Shown: in pieces, positions 9,196 to 18,114 of the stretch
Layout of the letters: every line of letters starts with the position of its first letter
How positions within the stretch are numbered: position 1 is the stretch's first letter
Assembly (NCBI RefSeq): GCF_009789575.1
Contig: NZ_CP046908.1
Coordinates: 2,263,501 to 2,327,500, forward strand
Length of the DNA: 64,000 bases
From: Stappia indica
GTDB lineage: Bacteria > Pseudomonadota > Alphaproteobacteria > Rhizobiales > Stappiaceae
Direction of reading: 5' to 3'
Made by a program: the position numbers and the translations under genes
The notes under the pieces: generated by a model
Told to the model about the DNA's origin: nothing
The model's input: the letters and a program-made list of their open reading frames with translations, nothing else
Database searches by the model: none

Positions 9196-10164
9196 TCAGA
9201 CCTTTCGCACGAAAGGCGTCTCGGCAACCGGGGTGACCGGCTTCCCCTCCCGGAACCAGGACAGCAGGTTGTCGACGACGAGCTGGCCCATGGCGTTGCG
9301 GGTATGCTGCGAGGCCGACCCGACATGCGGCAGCAGAACCACGTGATCCATGTCGATGAGCGCCTGCGGCACGCGCGGCTCGTCCTCGAACACATCGAGA
9401 CCGGCGGACAGTATCGTCCCGTCCTGCAAGGCCGTCACCAGCGCCGGCTCGTCGATGACCGTCCCGCGGCCGACATTGACGACGATGCCCTCCGGCCCGA
9501 GCGCCGTCAGCACCTCGGCATTGACGATCCCCTTTGTGGACGCGCCGCCGGGTGCCACCACCATCAGCGTGTCGCAGGCCTCGGCCATGCCGAGCAACGT
9601 CTCGTGATAGCGATAGGCGACATCGGGCTGGCGCGAGCGCCCGTGATAGTGGATCTCGAGGCCAAAGGCCTCGGCGCGCCTGGCGATCGCCTTGCCGATA
9701 CGGCCGAGACCGAGAATGCCGAGCTTGCGCCCGCGCAGCGTCGCACGGGTCAGCGGGAACGGCCCCTTGGCCACCCACTGGCCGGCGCGCAGGTAGCGCT
9801 CGGCCGCCGGCAGTTCGCGCGCCGACATCAAGAGCAGGCTCATGGCGGTGTCGGCGACTTCCTCGCTCAGGACGTCGGGCGTGTTGGTGACGCAAATGCC
9901 CTTCGCCGCGCAGTAGCGGGCATCGACGGAATCGTAGCCGACACCGAAATTGGCGACGATCTCCAGCGACGGCAGCCGGTCGATCAGCGCGGCGTTGACC
10001 GGAACATGCGCCCCGCCTGCCACCGCCTGAATGCGCGCGCACAGATCGGCGGGCAATGCGGCCACATCCGCCGCCGCCACCCGGTGAACGGTGAAGTGCT
10101 TGTCGAGGCTCGTCTCCACCAGTGGCAGCATACGTCCGAGCATCAGGATTTCGGCCAGCGCCAT
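9196..10164 (-). CDS. D-isomer-specific 2-hydroxyacid dehydrogenase (glyoxylate/hydroxypyruvate reductase-like)
   Basis: 322 residues. The NAD-binding motif GLGRIGKAIARR sits near residue 152. The catalytic triad elements are seen as Arg in VNVGRGTVIDE, Glu in FEDEPRVP and His in LLPHVGSAS. The reaction is NAD(P)H-dependent reduction of a 2-oxoacid such as glyoxylate or hydroxypyruvate. It lies 45 bases downstream of the LacI-type regulator in the same direction, so it is probably part of a transporter-regulator-dehydrogenase unit with the EamA gene. Exact substrate unknown. Confidence 0.9.
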   Translation of the reverse strand: MALAEILMLGRMLPLVETSLDKHFTVHRVAAADVAALPADLCARIQAVAGGAHVPVNAALIDRLPSLEIVANFGVGYDSVDARYCAAKGICVTNTPDVLSEEVADTAMSLLLMSARELPAAERYLRAGQWVAKGPFPLTRATLRGRKLGILGLGRIGKAIARRAEAFGLEIHYHGRSRQPDVAYRYHETLLGMAEACDTLMVVAPGGASTKGIVNAEVLTALGPEGIVVNVGRGTVIDEPALVTALQDGTILSAGLDVFEDEPRVPQALIDMDHVVLLPHVGSASQHTRNAMGQLVVDNLLSWFREGKPVTPVAETPFVRKV

Positions 10165-10209
10165 TATGTCTTTCTCCCTTTCAGATCAAATGAAGGATTG
10201 CGCGAATCC

Positions 10210-11325
10210 TCACCCCGCAGCCCCTTTCGGCGGCGGAGTGCTCTCGCGGATGTTGAGGGCCGGCGCAATCATGCGACGCTCGTCGCCGACCGCTTCGCCG
10301 CCGATCTGGCGCAGGATCAGCTCCGCCGCCTCGCGGCCGATGCGACCCGGATTGTTGCCGACCGACGTGAGCGACGGCGAACCGCCAGCGGCTCCGTCGG
10401 TGTCGTCATAGCCGCCGACCGCCATCCCGCTCCCCGGCTCGACCCCGGCTCGCTTCAAAGCGTCGATCAGCCCGAAGGCGATGAGATCGTTGAAGCCGAA
10501 GACGGCCGTCGGTCGCGGCTGCGCCGCAAGAAGCGCCGGCACGGCATCGCGCCCGTCCGCCTGTGTCATCAGCTCGGGGATGTCCACCTGGGCGGCCGGA
10601 TCGAGACCCGCAGCCTCCAGCGCCTGGCGCCAGCCGAGATTGCGGTCGCGTCCGGCCGAGCTGCGGCGTCTGCCGCCCACCATGGCGATGCGTTCGTGCC
10701 CTTGCGCAATCAGATGCTCGGTGAGCATCCGCCCGCCGGCGATATCGTCGCCGCGCACCACCGGGGCACGCGCTCCCTCCACATCGCGGCAGATCAGCGT
10801 CACCGGGATGCCGGTCTCGACCAGCTGGTTGATTTCCTCGGCAGTGGTGTCGACGGAGGCGCACAGAAGCAGACCATCGATCCGGTGCTGCAGCAGGCTG
10901 TCGACGAAACTGCGCTGGCGCCGCACGTCGTCCCGGTGATTGCAGATCAGGACGACCTGCTGCTCCCGCCCCAGCTCATCCTCCAGCGCGCGGAAGATCT
11001 CGGCGAAATACGGGTTGAGGATGTCGTGGACGGCAATGCCGACCATGTTGGAGCGCGCTGTGCGCAAGGCTGCAGCCGAGCGATTGTAGATATAGCCGAC
11101 GCTACGGGCATGCGCCTTGATCCGTTCGCGGGTTTCCGCCGCGACAAGAGGCGAATTGCGCAGGGCGAGCGATACCGTGGCGGTCGAGACCTGAAGCTCT
11201 GCCGCCATGTCGCCGAGCGTGATGCGCCGGTGCGCGCTGCGAGAGGAGGCACGCGAGGACGAGGCTCCGGTCTCGCCTGCCGGCCTGCCGGGACGATCCC
11301 GGTTCGAGGAAGATCTGTCGCTCAC
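10210..11325 (-). CDS. LacI-family transcriptional regulator
   Basis: 371 residues. An unusually long basic, Ser/Arg-rich N-terminal extension of about 34 residues precedes the LacI helix-turn-helix RITLGDMAAELQVSTATVSL, followed by the hinge and a periplasmic-binding-like effector domain. The start is GTG with AAGGA at proper spacing. Co-direction with the EamA transporter upstream and the hydroxyacid dehydrogenase downstream suggests it controls import or use of a sugar acid or related carbon source, but no ligand can be read from sequence. Confidence 0.92.
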   Translation of the reverse strand: MSDRSSSNRDRPGRPAGETGASSSRASSRSAHRRITLGDMAAELQVSTATVSLALRNSPLVAAETRERIKAHARSVGYIYNRSAAALRTARSNMVGIAVHDILNPYFAEIFRALEDELGREQQVVLICNHRDDVRRQRSFVDSLLQHRIDGLLLCASVDTTAEEINQLVETGIPVTLICRDVEGARAPVVRGDDIAGGRMLTEHLIAQGHERIAMVGGRRRSSAGRDRNLGWRQALEAAGLDPAAQVDIPELMTQADGRDAVPALLAAQPRPTAVFGFNDLIAFGLIDALKRAGVEPGSGMAVGGYDDTDGAAGGSPSLTSVGNNPGRIGREAAELILRQIGGEAVGDERRMIAPALNIRESTPPPKGAAG

Positions 11326-11408
11326 GATGCGTCCTTCGCGCCGGATCGCTTGCCTGCGACCCTAATCGATTGAAAGATCGCCCATCGCACCAGAGCACAC
11401 AAGGCGAC

Positions 11409-12350
11409 CTACCCCCGCCCCAGCGATGCGGCGTCGGCCGCAACCTCTGCCTTCGAGATCTTGCGCTCGCGATAGAGGATGTAGAGGCCCGAAGCGGTGA
11501 CGATGGACGCGCCGATCACCGTGTAGACGGTCGGAACATCGGCGAAGACGAGATAGCCGAGCGCCACCATCCACAGGATCTGCGTATACATGAAAGGCGC
11601 CAGCACCGGGGCCGGCGCCAGCACATGTGCACGGATCAGCGCGAAATGGCCGATGCCGCCCAGCGCGCCGGTCGCCAGCAGCAGCACCCAGTGCCAGGCA
11701 CTGGACGGCATCTGCCAGGCGGAAATACCGAAGGGTGCGATTGCCGTAGCGGCAACGATGGCGGAGATCATCAGCATTCCGACCGGTGAATCGGTCTGCG
11801 TCAGCATGCGTGTTGTCAGCACGTAGATCGCATAGCAGAGCATCGAGCAGACCGAGAGCAGGGCCGCCCAGTGCATCTCGCCGAAGCCCGGCCGCGTGAC
11901 GACCAGAATGCCGATGAAGCCGACGATGATCGCCATCCACCGGCGCATGCCGGCCCACTCGTTGAGCAGCGGCCCGGCCAGCGCGGTCACCACGAAGGGC
12001 GTCGCGAACATGATCGACACCGTCTCGGCCAGCTGCATGTAGCGGATCGCGAAGAAGTTGAACGCCGTCGAGCCCAACAGGCAAAGAGCCCTGAGAATCT
12101 GCAGGCCCCAGCGGCGCGTGTGCAGCACCTGCGGCGTACGCCAGAGACGGAACAGCAGGATGCCGTAGAAGATATGCGTCATGAAACGCATCCACACGAC
12201 CTGCTCGGTCGGCAGATACTGGCCGAGATACTTCGCCGTCGTATCGAGGCAGGAAAAACACAGGAAGGCGAAACAGATCAGCGCAATGCCGACGAAACGC
12301 TCCGGAATGAGCTGGCGCCAGTCGCTGACCGCCCGTTGCAGGGAATCCAA
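11409..12350 (-). CDS. EamA/DMT-superfamily transporter
   Basis: 313 residues with about ten hydrophobic segments in two EamA halves. The first half has the FAFLCFSCLDTTAKYLG entry helix and the second ends with VIGASIVTASGLYILYRE. The start is inferred as TTG (MDSLQRAV), because an in-frame stop lies four codons upstream and no ATG occurs before the first membrane segment; GAGGG sits 6 bases upstream of it. It first gene in a likely unit with the LacI regulator and the dehydrogenase. Substrate unknown; exporters of amino acids or metabolites are common in the family. Confidence 0.87.
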   Translation of the reverse strand: MDSLQRAVSDWRQLIPERFVGIALICFAFLCFSCLDTTAKYLGQYLPTEQVVWMRFMTHIFYGILLFRLWRTPQVLHTRRWGLQILRALCLLGSTAFNFFAIRYMQLAETVSIMFATPFVVTALAGPLLNEWAGMRRWMAIIVGFIGILVVTRPGFGEMHWAALLSVCSMLCYAIYVLTTRMLTQTDSPVGMLMISAIVAATAIAPFGISAWQMPSSAWHWVLLLATGALGGIGHFALIRAHVLAPAPVLAPFMYTQILWMVALGYLVFADVPTVYTVIGASIVTASGLYILYRERKISKAEVAADAASLGRG

Positions 12351-12539
12351 GATATACCCTCACTCGTCTGCCGACCGGCGTCGGCAGGTCGACGCACGCC
12401 ATCGGTCACGACCGAAATCGTGCATTTGTCCTATTAATTAGAATAGATCAGGGAATCTTGCGACTTGTCATGTCGCGGAAATGCACACCGGCTATGCGCT
12501 GGAGGCAACCCGGACCATCGCTTCGCGCAGGGCGCGCGC

Positions 12540-12569
12540 AAAACGGAGCGCGCCCCCGGGCGCACTCCG
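12540..12569 (-). terminator. Rho-independent terminator of the MarR gene
   Basis: Inverted arms CGGAG/CTCCG and GCGCCC/GGGCGC flank a tiny loop and one mismatch. On the minus strand the hairpin is followed by TTTT. It sits about 33 bases after the stop of the MarR-type gene. The remaining sequence up to 12350 shows only the AT-rich stretch 12431-12446, which may be the EamA promoter. Confidence 0.6.
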
Positions 12570-12602
12570 CTGGATGTGCCAGAAAACGCCAGAAACGTTG
12601 GC

Positions 12603-13073
12603 CTATTCGGGGTCGTCGACCTCGAGATCGACCTCGTCGACGGTCCGCGAGCCGAGGTTCTTCTCGACCTGCCTGAGCAGCTTGCGCAGCTTCTTGCGGT
12701 CCTTCTCGTCGAGACCGGCAAGCGCCTCCCGTTCGAGACGCTTCCATGCCCGATCGATTGTCTCGACCAGCGCCCGGCCCTCGTCGGTAAGGAAGACCCG
12801 GGCAAGGCGCCCGTCGGTTTCGGAAGCCGCGCGGCGCAGGAAACCCTGCGCCGAAAGGCGCGTCACCATCTTGGTGATGGTCGGCGGCTGTACCGAGAGT
12901 ACGGCCGCAAGCTGGCTCATGGTCTGGCCGTCACCTTCCGACAGGACCTTGAGCACGGCTTCCTGGCCCGGATGAAGCCCGATCCGGGAGAGGTGGATGC
13001 CTGCGCGCGAACGATGGGCCTTGGCCGTTTGAGCCAGGCGAAACGTCACGCTCTTTTTGTAATTGAACGCCAT
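12603..13073 (-). CDS. MarR-family transcriptional regulator
   Basis: 156 residues from the ATG at MAFNYKKS; a longer in-frame version exists but its extra residues are not family-like. The winged helix-turn-helix core reads TMSQLAAVLSVQPPTITKMV, followed by the wing ASETDGRLARVFLTDEG, both typical of MarR. The C-terminus is rich in Asp, Glu and Val (EVDLEVDDPE). It lies downstream of the flavodoxin-fold gene pair with its own candidate promoter. MarR proteins often sense aromatic or oxidising compounds, so a link to the adjacent catabolic locus is plausible but unproven. Confidence 0.92.
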   Translation of the reverse strand: MAFNYKKSVTFRLAQTAKAHRSRAGIHLSRIGLHPGQEAVLKVLSEGDGQTMSQLAAVLSVQPPTITKMVTRLSAQGFLRRAASETDGRLARVFLTDEGRALVETIDRAWKRLEREALAGLDEKDRKKLRKLLRQVEKNLGSRTVDEVDLEVDDPE

Positions 13074-13169
13074 GTTTCGCCTTCTAATGCCGGCAAATGA
13101 AAGCTTGATGACAGCGAACGAAAATCGCGTCCATCCTTCATGGCCAATCCCGGACATGCCGTCCACGTC

Positions 13170-13201
13170 CGCATAATGCGTCCGGAATGACACGGAATCA
13201 A
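13170..13201 (-). promoter_or_regulatory. Candidate sigma-70 promoter with palindrome over the -10 box, upstream of MarR gene
   Basis: On the minus strand TTGATT (13196-13201) and CATTAT (13173-13178) are spaced by 17 bases, each matching consensus at 4 of 6 positions. The -10 element is embedded in the perfect palindrome CGCATTATGCG (13170-13180), a natural position for autorepression by the MarR protein whose start is about 97 bases downstream. No other structure is evident in 13074-13269. Confidence 0.4.
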
Positions 13202-13269
13202 AAGGGATTCGCCGCCAAGGCGAAAACACCAGCCCGGCAGTCAGGTGTCGAAGCGGACAAAAAGGCGGC

Positions 13270-13857
13270 TTACCACCGCGCCAGCTTGCGTTTCACTTTC
13301 TCAAGATAGCGCCTGCGACTGTCGTCGGTGGAGGTGTCCATCTTGTAGTGGGCAAGATAGCGAACCCGGCACCACGGATGGCACAGGGCCCGGATGCCAC
13401 GCAACACGGTCTTGCGGCCCGGCTCGCCGATCACCTTCGACACCAGCCACGACGCGCCGCAGGTCGTGACCACCGCGATCTTGCGGATGTGCTGCATGCG
13501 CGGCCGCGTGCCGGTTGTCTCCGTGGGAATATCGAAGGTGACATGGGGGATCCAGACCCGGTCCAGATAGCCCTTGAGCATCGCCGGCAGCCCGTACCAC
13601 CAGGTCGGGTAGACGAAGAGCAGCGCCTCGGCCCACAGGATGTCGTCGACATGCTCGGCGACCGGATCCCGGTTGACCGCCGGATCGGCGTAGCGCCGCC
13701 ATTCGCTCTCCTGCATCACGGGATCGAACCCGCATGCATAAAGGTCGGTAAGGCGCGTCTCGTGGCCAGCGGCGCCAAGTGTTTCCACCGCCGCCTTGCA
13801 CAGGGCTGCGGCAAAGCTGTCCGCAGCGGGATGGCAGAAGATCACAAGGACGCGCAT
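13270..13857 (-). CDS. NAD(P)H-dependent oxidoreductase, flavodoxin fold (second of tandem pair)
   Basis: 195-residue flavodoxin-like quinone/nitro reductase of the NQO1/KefF group, with the FMN/FAD-binding opening RVLVIFCHPAADSFAAAL and the LLFVYPTWWYGLPAMLKGYLD loop that contacts the cofactor. The ATG overlaps the stop of the preceding paralogue (TGATG), so the two are translationally coupled. The tail is unusually basic (RRRYLEKVKRKLARW). It is the last gene of the seven-gene leftward operon starting at 20024, probably providing flavin-dependent reduction of a substrate or quinone. Confidence 0.87.
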   Translation of the reverse strand: MRVLVIFCHPAADSFAAALCKAAVETLGAAGHETRLTDLYACGFDPVMQESEWRRYADPAVNRDPVAEHVDDILWAEALLFVYPTWWYGLPAMLKGYLDRVWIPHVTFDIPTETTGTRPRMQHIRKIAVVTTCGASWLVSKVIGEPGRKTVLRGIRALCHPWCRVRYLAHYKMDTSTDDSRRRYLEKVKRKLARW

Positions 13858-14438
13858 CAAAGCCTCTCGAGTTCCGCAGTAACGCGCGCGACGAAAGCCT
13901 TCCGCCCGGCCTCGTCGATCCGGTTCATGTCATAGAGCGCCAGATAGGACAGCCGCCCGGTCGGCGCGATCAGCGCCCGCAGCACTCTTCGCACCAGCTT
14001 GCGCGGCGGATCGCCGACCAGGCAGGCTCGCAGCCGGCTGCCGCCATAGGTCGTCACCGCCACGAGCCTGCGAATATGCTGGAGGTTGGGCACGACCTTG
14101 CCGTCGCGCATGCGGAAGGAAACGCCGGGCAGGAACACCCGGTCGAAATAACCCTTCAGGATCGCCGGAAAGCCGAAGTTCCAGACCGGGTAGACGAGCA
14201 CGATCGCCTCCGCCCGCATCAACTGCTCGACATAGTCCGCCACCGGTTCGCGGTTACGCTCCACATCGTGATAGGCGAGCCGCTCCTCCCGGCTGAGGAC
14301 CGGGTCGAAGCCCTTGGCGTAAAGATCGCATTCCTCGACCGAATGCCCCGCGGCCACGAGCACCCGCAGGGCCTCGTTCTTCAGCGCGGTGGAGAAGCTT
14401 TCCTCCACCGGATGCGCATGGATGAGCAGCACGCGCAA
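13857..14438 (-). CDS. NAD(P)H-dependent oxidoreductase, flavodoxin fold (first of tandem pair)
   Basis: 193-residue paralogue of the next gene: same opening (RVLLIHAHPVEESFSTAL), same VLVYPVWNFGFPAILKGYFDRV loop and similar length, clearly a tandem duplication that has diverged. The start is inferred as TTG, placing the RVLLI strand exactly where the paralogue has MRVLVI; AGG lies 9 bases upstream. It begins 10 bases after the stop of the FAD-linked oxidase. The substrate is unknown; two paired reductases could form a heteromer. Confidence 0.86.
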   Translation of the reverse strand: MRVLLIHAHPVEESFSTALKNEALRVLVAAGHSVEECDLYAKGFDPVLSREERLAYHDVERNREPVADYVEQLMRAEAIVLVYPVWNFGFPAILKGYFDRVFLPGVSFRMRDGKVVPNLQHIRRLVAVTTYGGSRLRACLVGDPPRKLVRRVLRALIAPTGRLSYLALYDMNRIDEAGRKAFVARVTAELERL

Positions 14439-14448
14439 GGGGGCCGGC

Positions 14449-15849
14449 CTATCGTGCGAGGCCGGGGAACAGGAATGTCTGCTCGGCCGAGAAGTCGAAA
14501 TCCGGGTTTTCCCAGGCGATCATCTTCCCCGGGTTGAGCAGGCCCTTGGGGTCGGCCTCGGCCTTGAAGGCCAGTTGCACCGCATCGGTCTGCTTCATGC
14601 CGCCTTCTTCGAGCGTGTAGCGATGCGGATTGAAGATCGGGCAGCCGAGATCCTCGTGGATGCGGATGATCTCGTTGAGCCGCTCCTCGGTCGTGTAGCG
14701 CACCACCGGCAGGCCGAAGCAGGTGATCTTGCCGTCGAAGCGCACGAACTCCAGATGACCGGGAACCTCGTCGCCGAACATCTCGGCAAGCTTCACCGCC
14801 TTCTGCACATGATCGGGGAACGGATAGAGCACCTGCAGGTAGGTGATCGTGGGATCGACCCGCAGACCGCGCAGCGTTGTGTGGTTCCACGTCAGCTCAT
14901 AGACCGGCGGCAGCCCCTTGCTCTCCTCCTCGCTCGCCAGATCCGAGCGATAGACGACCTCCGCTCCCTTCTGGCGGCGGGTGAACGCATCGAGGGCATC
15001 CATCGCGAAGGGCGCCACCATGAGCGCGCAGACGGACTGGTCCGAGCGCAGGAACTTGCGATGCCGCAGGAAATAGTCGTGCGGCAACGGCGCGGCGATA
15101 GGCGCGATCTCCTTGGTCAGGATGCCGTCCTGATTGGCGATCGCATCGGCATAGCGCGCCGCGCCGGCGAAATCGTCGAAGCCGACCAGCACATCGACCC
15201 AATCATAGGCTGCCGTCAGCGGCACCGTCACCTCGGTGATGATGCCGTTGGTGCCATAGGCGTGGCTGACCTTGTGCATGTCCTCGCCGGACAGCGTCAG
15301 CACGCGCGGCTCGGCCTCCATCGTCACCACCTTCAGCGAGATGATGTTGCCGAAATCCCTGAGGCCGCCCCAGTTGATCGACCCGACACCGCCCGAACCG
15401 CCGGCGATGAAGCCGCCGATGGTTGCCGTCCGGTAGGTGGACGGGTGCATGCGCAGTTCCTGCCCCGTGGGACGCACGGCCTCGTCGATGGCGTACATGA
15501 TCGCGCCGGCCTCTGCCCGCACGAAGCCGCGCCCCGTCTCCAGAACCTGGTTCATCTCGGCAAGGCTCAGCACCACGCCGCCGGACAGCGGCATGGCCTG
15601 GCCATAGTTGCCCGTGCCGGCACCGCGCGTCGTGACCGGGATATTCAGCTCGTAGCAGGCCTTCAGCACGCGGATCACGTCGTCCTGGCTGCGGGCGCTG
15701 ACGACGATATCGGCGGTGACGTCCTCGAGCTGGCGCTTGAGAACCGGCGAGTACCAGAAGAAATCACGGCTCTTCTGCCGCACGATCTGCGGGTTGTCCT
15801 CGATCGCCAGACCTTCCAGGGCGGTCTTGAGCGCGGCGATGTCATGCAT
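14449..15849 (-). CDS. FAD-binding oxidoreductase, GlcD/VAO family
   Basis: 466-residue flavoprotein with a PCMH-type FAD-binding N-terminal domain: VTTRGAGTGNYGQAMPLSGG near residues 72-91 is the FAD pyrophosphate loop, and STYRTATIGGFIAGGSGGVG follows. The C-terminal domain ends GLLNPGKMIAWENP, typical of GlcD-like FAD-linked oxidases. GlcD itself oxidises glycolate, but in this neighbourhood an N-heterocycle or its 2-hydroxyacid product is more likely. The start lies 3 bases after the stop of the amidohydrolase gene, indicating coupling. Confidence 0.88.
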   Translation of the reverse strand: MHDIAALKTALEGLAIEDNPQIVRQKSRDFFWYSPVLKRQLEDVTADIVVSARSQDDVIRVLKACYELNIPVTTRGAGTGNYGQAMPLSGGVVLSLAEMNQVLETGRGFVRAEAGAIMYAIDEAVRPTGQELRMHPSTYRTATIGGFIAGGSGGVGSINWGGLRDFGNIISLKVVTMEAEPRVLTLSGEDMHKVSHAYGTNGIITEVTVPLTAAYDWVDVLVGFDDFAGAARYADAIANQDGILTKEIAPIAAPLPHDYFLRHRKFLRSDQSVCALMVAPFAMDALDAFTRRQKGAEVVYRSDLASEEESKGLPPVYELTWNHTTLRGLRVDPTITYLQVLYPFPDHVQKAVKLAEMFGDEVPGHLEFVRFDGKITCFGLPVVRYTTEERLNEIIRIHEDLGCPIFNPHRYTLEEGGMKQTDAVQLAFKAEADPKGLLNPGKMIAWENPDFDFSAEQTFLFPGLAR

Positions 15850-15852
15850 GAT

Positions 15853-17172
15853 TCAAGGCTCCATCAGATCGTCGAGTTCGCGATAGTCGGGCAGTGTGCG
15901 CTCAAGGGCAATGCCGTCGCGCAGCACCCGGCGGGGACCGGACGGCCGTGCGCACAGTTCGTTCCAGTTGCGGGCCCGGAACAGCACGAGGTCGGCGGCG
16001 AGCCCCGCGTCGATCCGCCCGCGCGTCGGATCTCCGAGCAAGCTCGCAGGCGTCGTCGTGACCGTGCGGATCCAGTCGCCCGAAGGATGGTCGAGATGCA
16101 AGATGCGGGTCGCCTGGGTGAACACCTCGATCATGTCGAGGTCGCCATAGGCATAGAACGGATCACGCGTATTGTCGGAGGCGACCGCGACGGGAATGCC
16201 CCGCGCCTTCATCTCGTGCAACAGCGTCACGCCGCGCCAGCGCGGCGTCCGCCCGGCCTGCCGGTCCATCAAGTACATATTACAGAGCGGCAGCGACACC
16301 ACGCCGATCCCCGCCCTGGCCACTAGGTCCAGCGTGCGGTCGACCTCGTCCGGCTCCTGGCGGGCCAGCGAGCAACAATGGCCGCAGACGATCCGGCCCT
16401 CGAACCGGTTGCGCAGCGCGCCCTCGGCAATGAGCGCCAGCGAGCGGGCCTGCGGGTCGGCGGTCTCGTCCACGTGGAAATCGAGATCGAGACCGCGCTC
16501 GGCTGCGGCGCGAAACAGCGCGTCGATATGTCCTTCCAGCCCCTCGATCATGTAGGTGACCGCACCGAGCGTGCCGCCCGTCTTCAGCACCGTGTCGGCG
16601 ATCCGGTCGAGAAAGCCGGGGATCAGAAGGCTTTCGACGCCGTAAAGGGCGGACGCCTGCAACTCGATCCGGTCCATCCAGTCCTGCCGGATCTCGGCGA
16701 AGAGCGGCCAGCTGATCTCGTCCTGTGGCGGAATGCTGTCGAGATGCGTGCGGATCATCACCGTGCCGTGGGCATGGGCACAGCGCAGGGCGAAATCCAT
16801 CCGCCGCCGCAGGTCCGCCGCAGACCAGCGTGCCGGCCGGTCCGCCGAGACCGCTTCCAGTGCACCGGGAAAGGTGCCGTCCGGATTGGGCCGGCGCGGC
16901 CAGATATGGCCCTTGTCGAGATGCGTGTGCATGTCGACGAAGCCGGGCAGCACCAGACCGCCGTCGAGGTCGACGACCGCAACGCCTTCCCGCCGTTCCA
17001 GCAGGCCCGGCGGCGCGATGGCAGCAATCTCGCCATGCTCGATGTGGATGTCCGCCCGGCCGAGGCCGTCGCCGATATGGTTCAGCGTGCCGCCGGTGAC
17101 GGCGCTCGGCACGGTGGCATTGGCCAGCAGGACCCTGCCGGTCGCGGGAATTTCGGGCACCACATATGTCAT
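15853..17172 (-). CDS. Cytosine deaminase-like amidohydrolase (CodA family)
   Basis: 439-residue metal-dependent hydrolase. Metal ligands are seen in DMHTHLDKGH, HVDETADP and CGHCCSL, and the CodA-type active-site segment ASDNTRDPFYAYGDLDM supplies the catalytic Asp. The family includes cytosine, isoguanine and N-isopropylammelide deaminases, so the substrate is probably a pyrimidine, triazine or other aminated ring. It starts 4 bases after the permease stop. Co-transcription with a Thi5-type importer supports uptake of a ring compound followed by deamination. Confidence 0.88.
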   Translation of the reverse strand: MTYVVPEIPATGRVLLANATVPSAVTGGTLNHIGDGLGRADIHIEHGEIAAIAPPGLLERREGVAVVDLDGGLVLPGFVDMHTHLDKGHIWPRRPNPDGTFPGALEAVSADRPARWSAADLRRRMDFALRCAHAHGTVMIRTHLDSIPPQDEISWPLFAEIRQDWMDRIELQASALYGVESLLIPGFLDRIADTVLKTGGTLGAVTYMIEGLEGHIDALFRAAAERGLDLDFHVDETADPQARSLALIAEGALRNRFEGRIVCGHCCSLARQEPDEVDRTLDLVARAGIGVVSLPLCNMYLMDRQAGRTPRWRGVTLLHEMKARGIPVAVASDNTRDPFYAYGDLDMIEVFTQATRILHLDHPSGDWIRTVTTTPASLLGDPTRGRIDAGLAADLVLFRARNWNELCARPSGPRRVLRDGIALERTLPDYRELDDLMEP

Positions 17173-17176
17173 CAGG

Positions 17177-18052
17177 TCAAGAATCCCGCTTGATCGCGCT
17201 TTCGTGCCAATGGCGCAGCAGCAGATGCGACAGCACGCTCAGGCTGGCGAAGATGATGATGCCGGTGACCGAAATGAGCAGGATGGCCGCGAACATGCGC
17301 GGGATGTTCAGCCGGTAGCTCGCCTCGAGGATCTTGAACGCCAGCCCCGAGCCAAGGCCGCCGGTGCCGGCAACGAACTCGGCCACGATGGCACCGATCA
17401 GCGACAATCCGCCGGCGATCTTCAGCCCGCCGAGGAAGTAGGGCAGCGCCGCCGGCAGGCGCAGATAGCGCAGCGTCTGCCAGCGGGTGGCCCCATAGAG
17501 CTGGAACAGATTGCGCAGGTTGTGGTCCGCGGAGTTGAGCCCGAGCGTCGTGTTCGACAGGATCGGGAAGAACGCGACGATCCACGCGCAAATCAGGAGG
17601 CCGGCGATCTTCGAGGGAACATAGATGAAGATCAGCGGTGCGATGACGATGACCGGCGTCACCTGCAGGATCACCGCATAGGGAAAGAACGACATCTCCA
17701 CCCATTTCGACTGGGCAAAGAGTACTGCGAGACCGACGCCACCGACCGTGGCGATGACCAGCGCCCCGAGTGTGATCGCGATGGTGATCAGCAGGGCCGG
17801 CCACAGCATCGACCAGTCGGTGATCAGTGCCTGCACCACCCGGTCCGGACCCGGCAGGATGTAGTGGGGCACCTTGAAGGCAACGACATACCACTGCCAA
17901 AGGGCGATGGTCGCGATCATCACCACCACCGGCAGCAGCCAGCGGGCGGTCCGGTCGATACGCTCGCGGCGCGCCTTGCGCAGTTCCGCCGGATCGACGG
18001 GCGCTGCCGCCTCGACGTTCAGGCTTGCGGTCGTGTCCAGGTTGGCCGTCAT
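17177..18052 (-). CDS. ABC transporter permease (Thi5/NMT1-type system)
   Basis: About 291 residues from the ATG at MTANLDTT. It has six to seven membrane segments and the permease EAA loop LFQLYGATRWQTLRYLRLPAALP, which docks on the ATPase. It belongs to the binding-protein-dependent family used for taurine, nitrate and pyrimidine (RutG-unrelated, ThiX-like) uptake. Middle component of the importer encoded with the two preceding genes of the same operon. The N-terminal 40 residues before the first helix are soluble and poorly conserved. Confidence 0.9.
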   Translation of the reverse strand: MTANLDTTASLNVEAAAPVDPAELRKARRERIDRTARWLLPVVVMIATIALWQWYVVAFKVPHYILPGPDRVVQALITDWSMLWPALLITIAITLGALVIATVGGVGLAVLFAQSKWVEMSFFPYAVILQVTPVIVIAPLIFIYVPSKIAGLLICAWIVAFFPILSNTTLGLNSADHNLRNLFQLYGATRWQTLRYLRLPAALPYFLGGLKIAGGLSLIGAIVAEFVAGTGGLGSGLAFKILEASYRLNIPRMFAAILLISVTGIIIFASLSVLSHLLLRHWHESAIKRDS

Positions 18053-18114
18053 GCGGTCGTCCTCTGGGTGTTCGACGAAAAGCGGTGCAGGTCTCCTCGA
18101 CCCGCCACCGCAAC

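Noticed and set aside
9304..11373. Plus-strand open frame of 689 codons
   Set aside because: Antisense to the hydroxyacid dehydrogenase and LacI genes; no recognisable domain or ribosome binding site.
12431..12446. AT-rich inverted repeat CTATT-N6-AATAG as a terminator
   Set aside because: Stem too short and A/T-only; it more likely reflects the promoter of the EamA gene.
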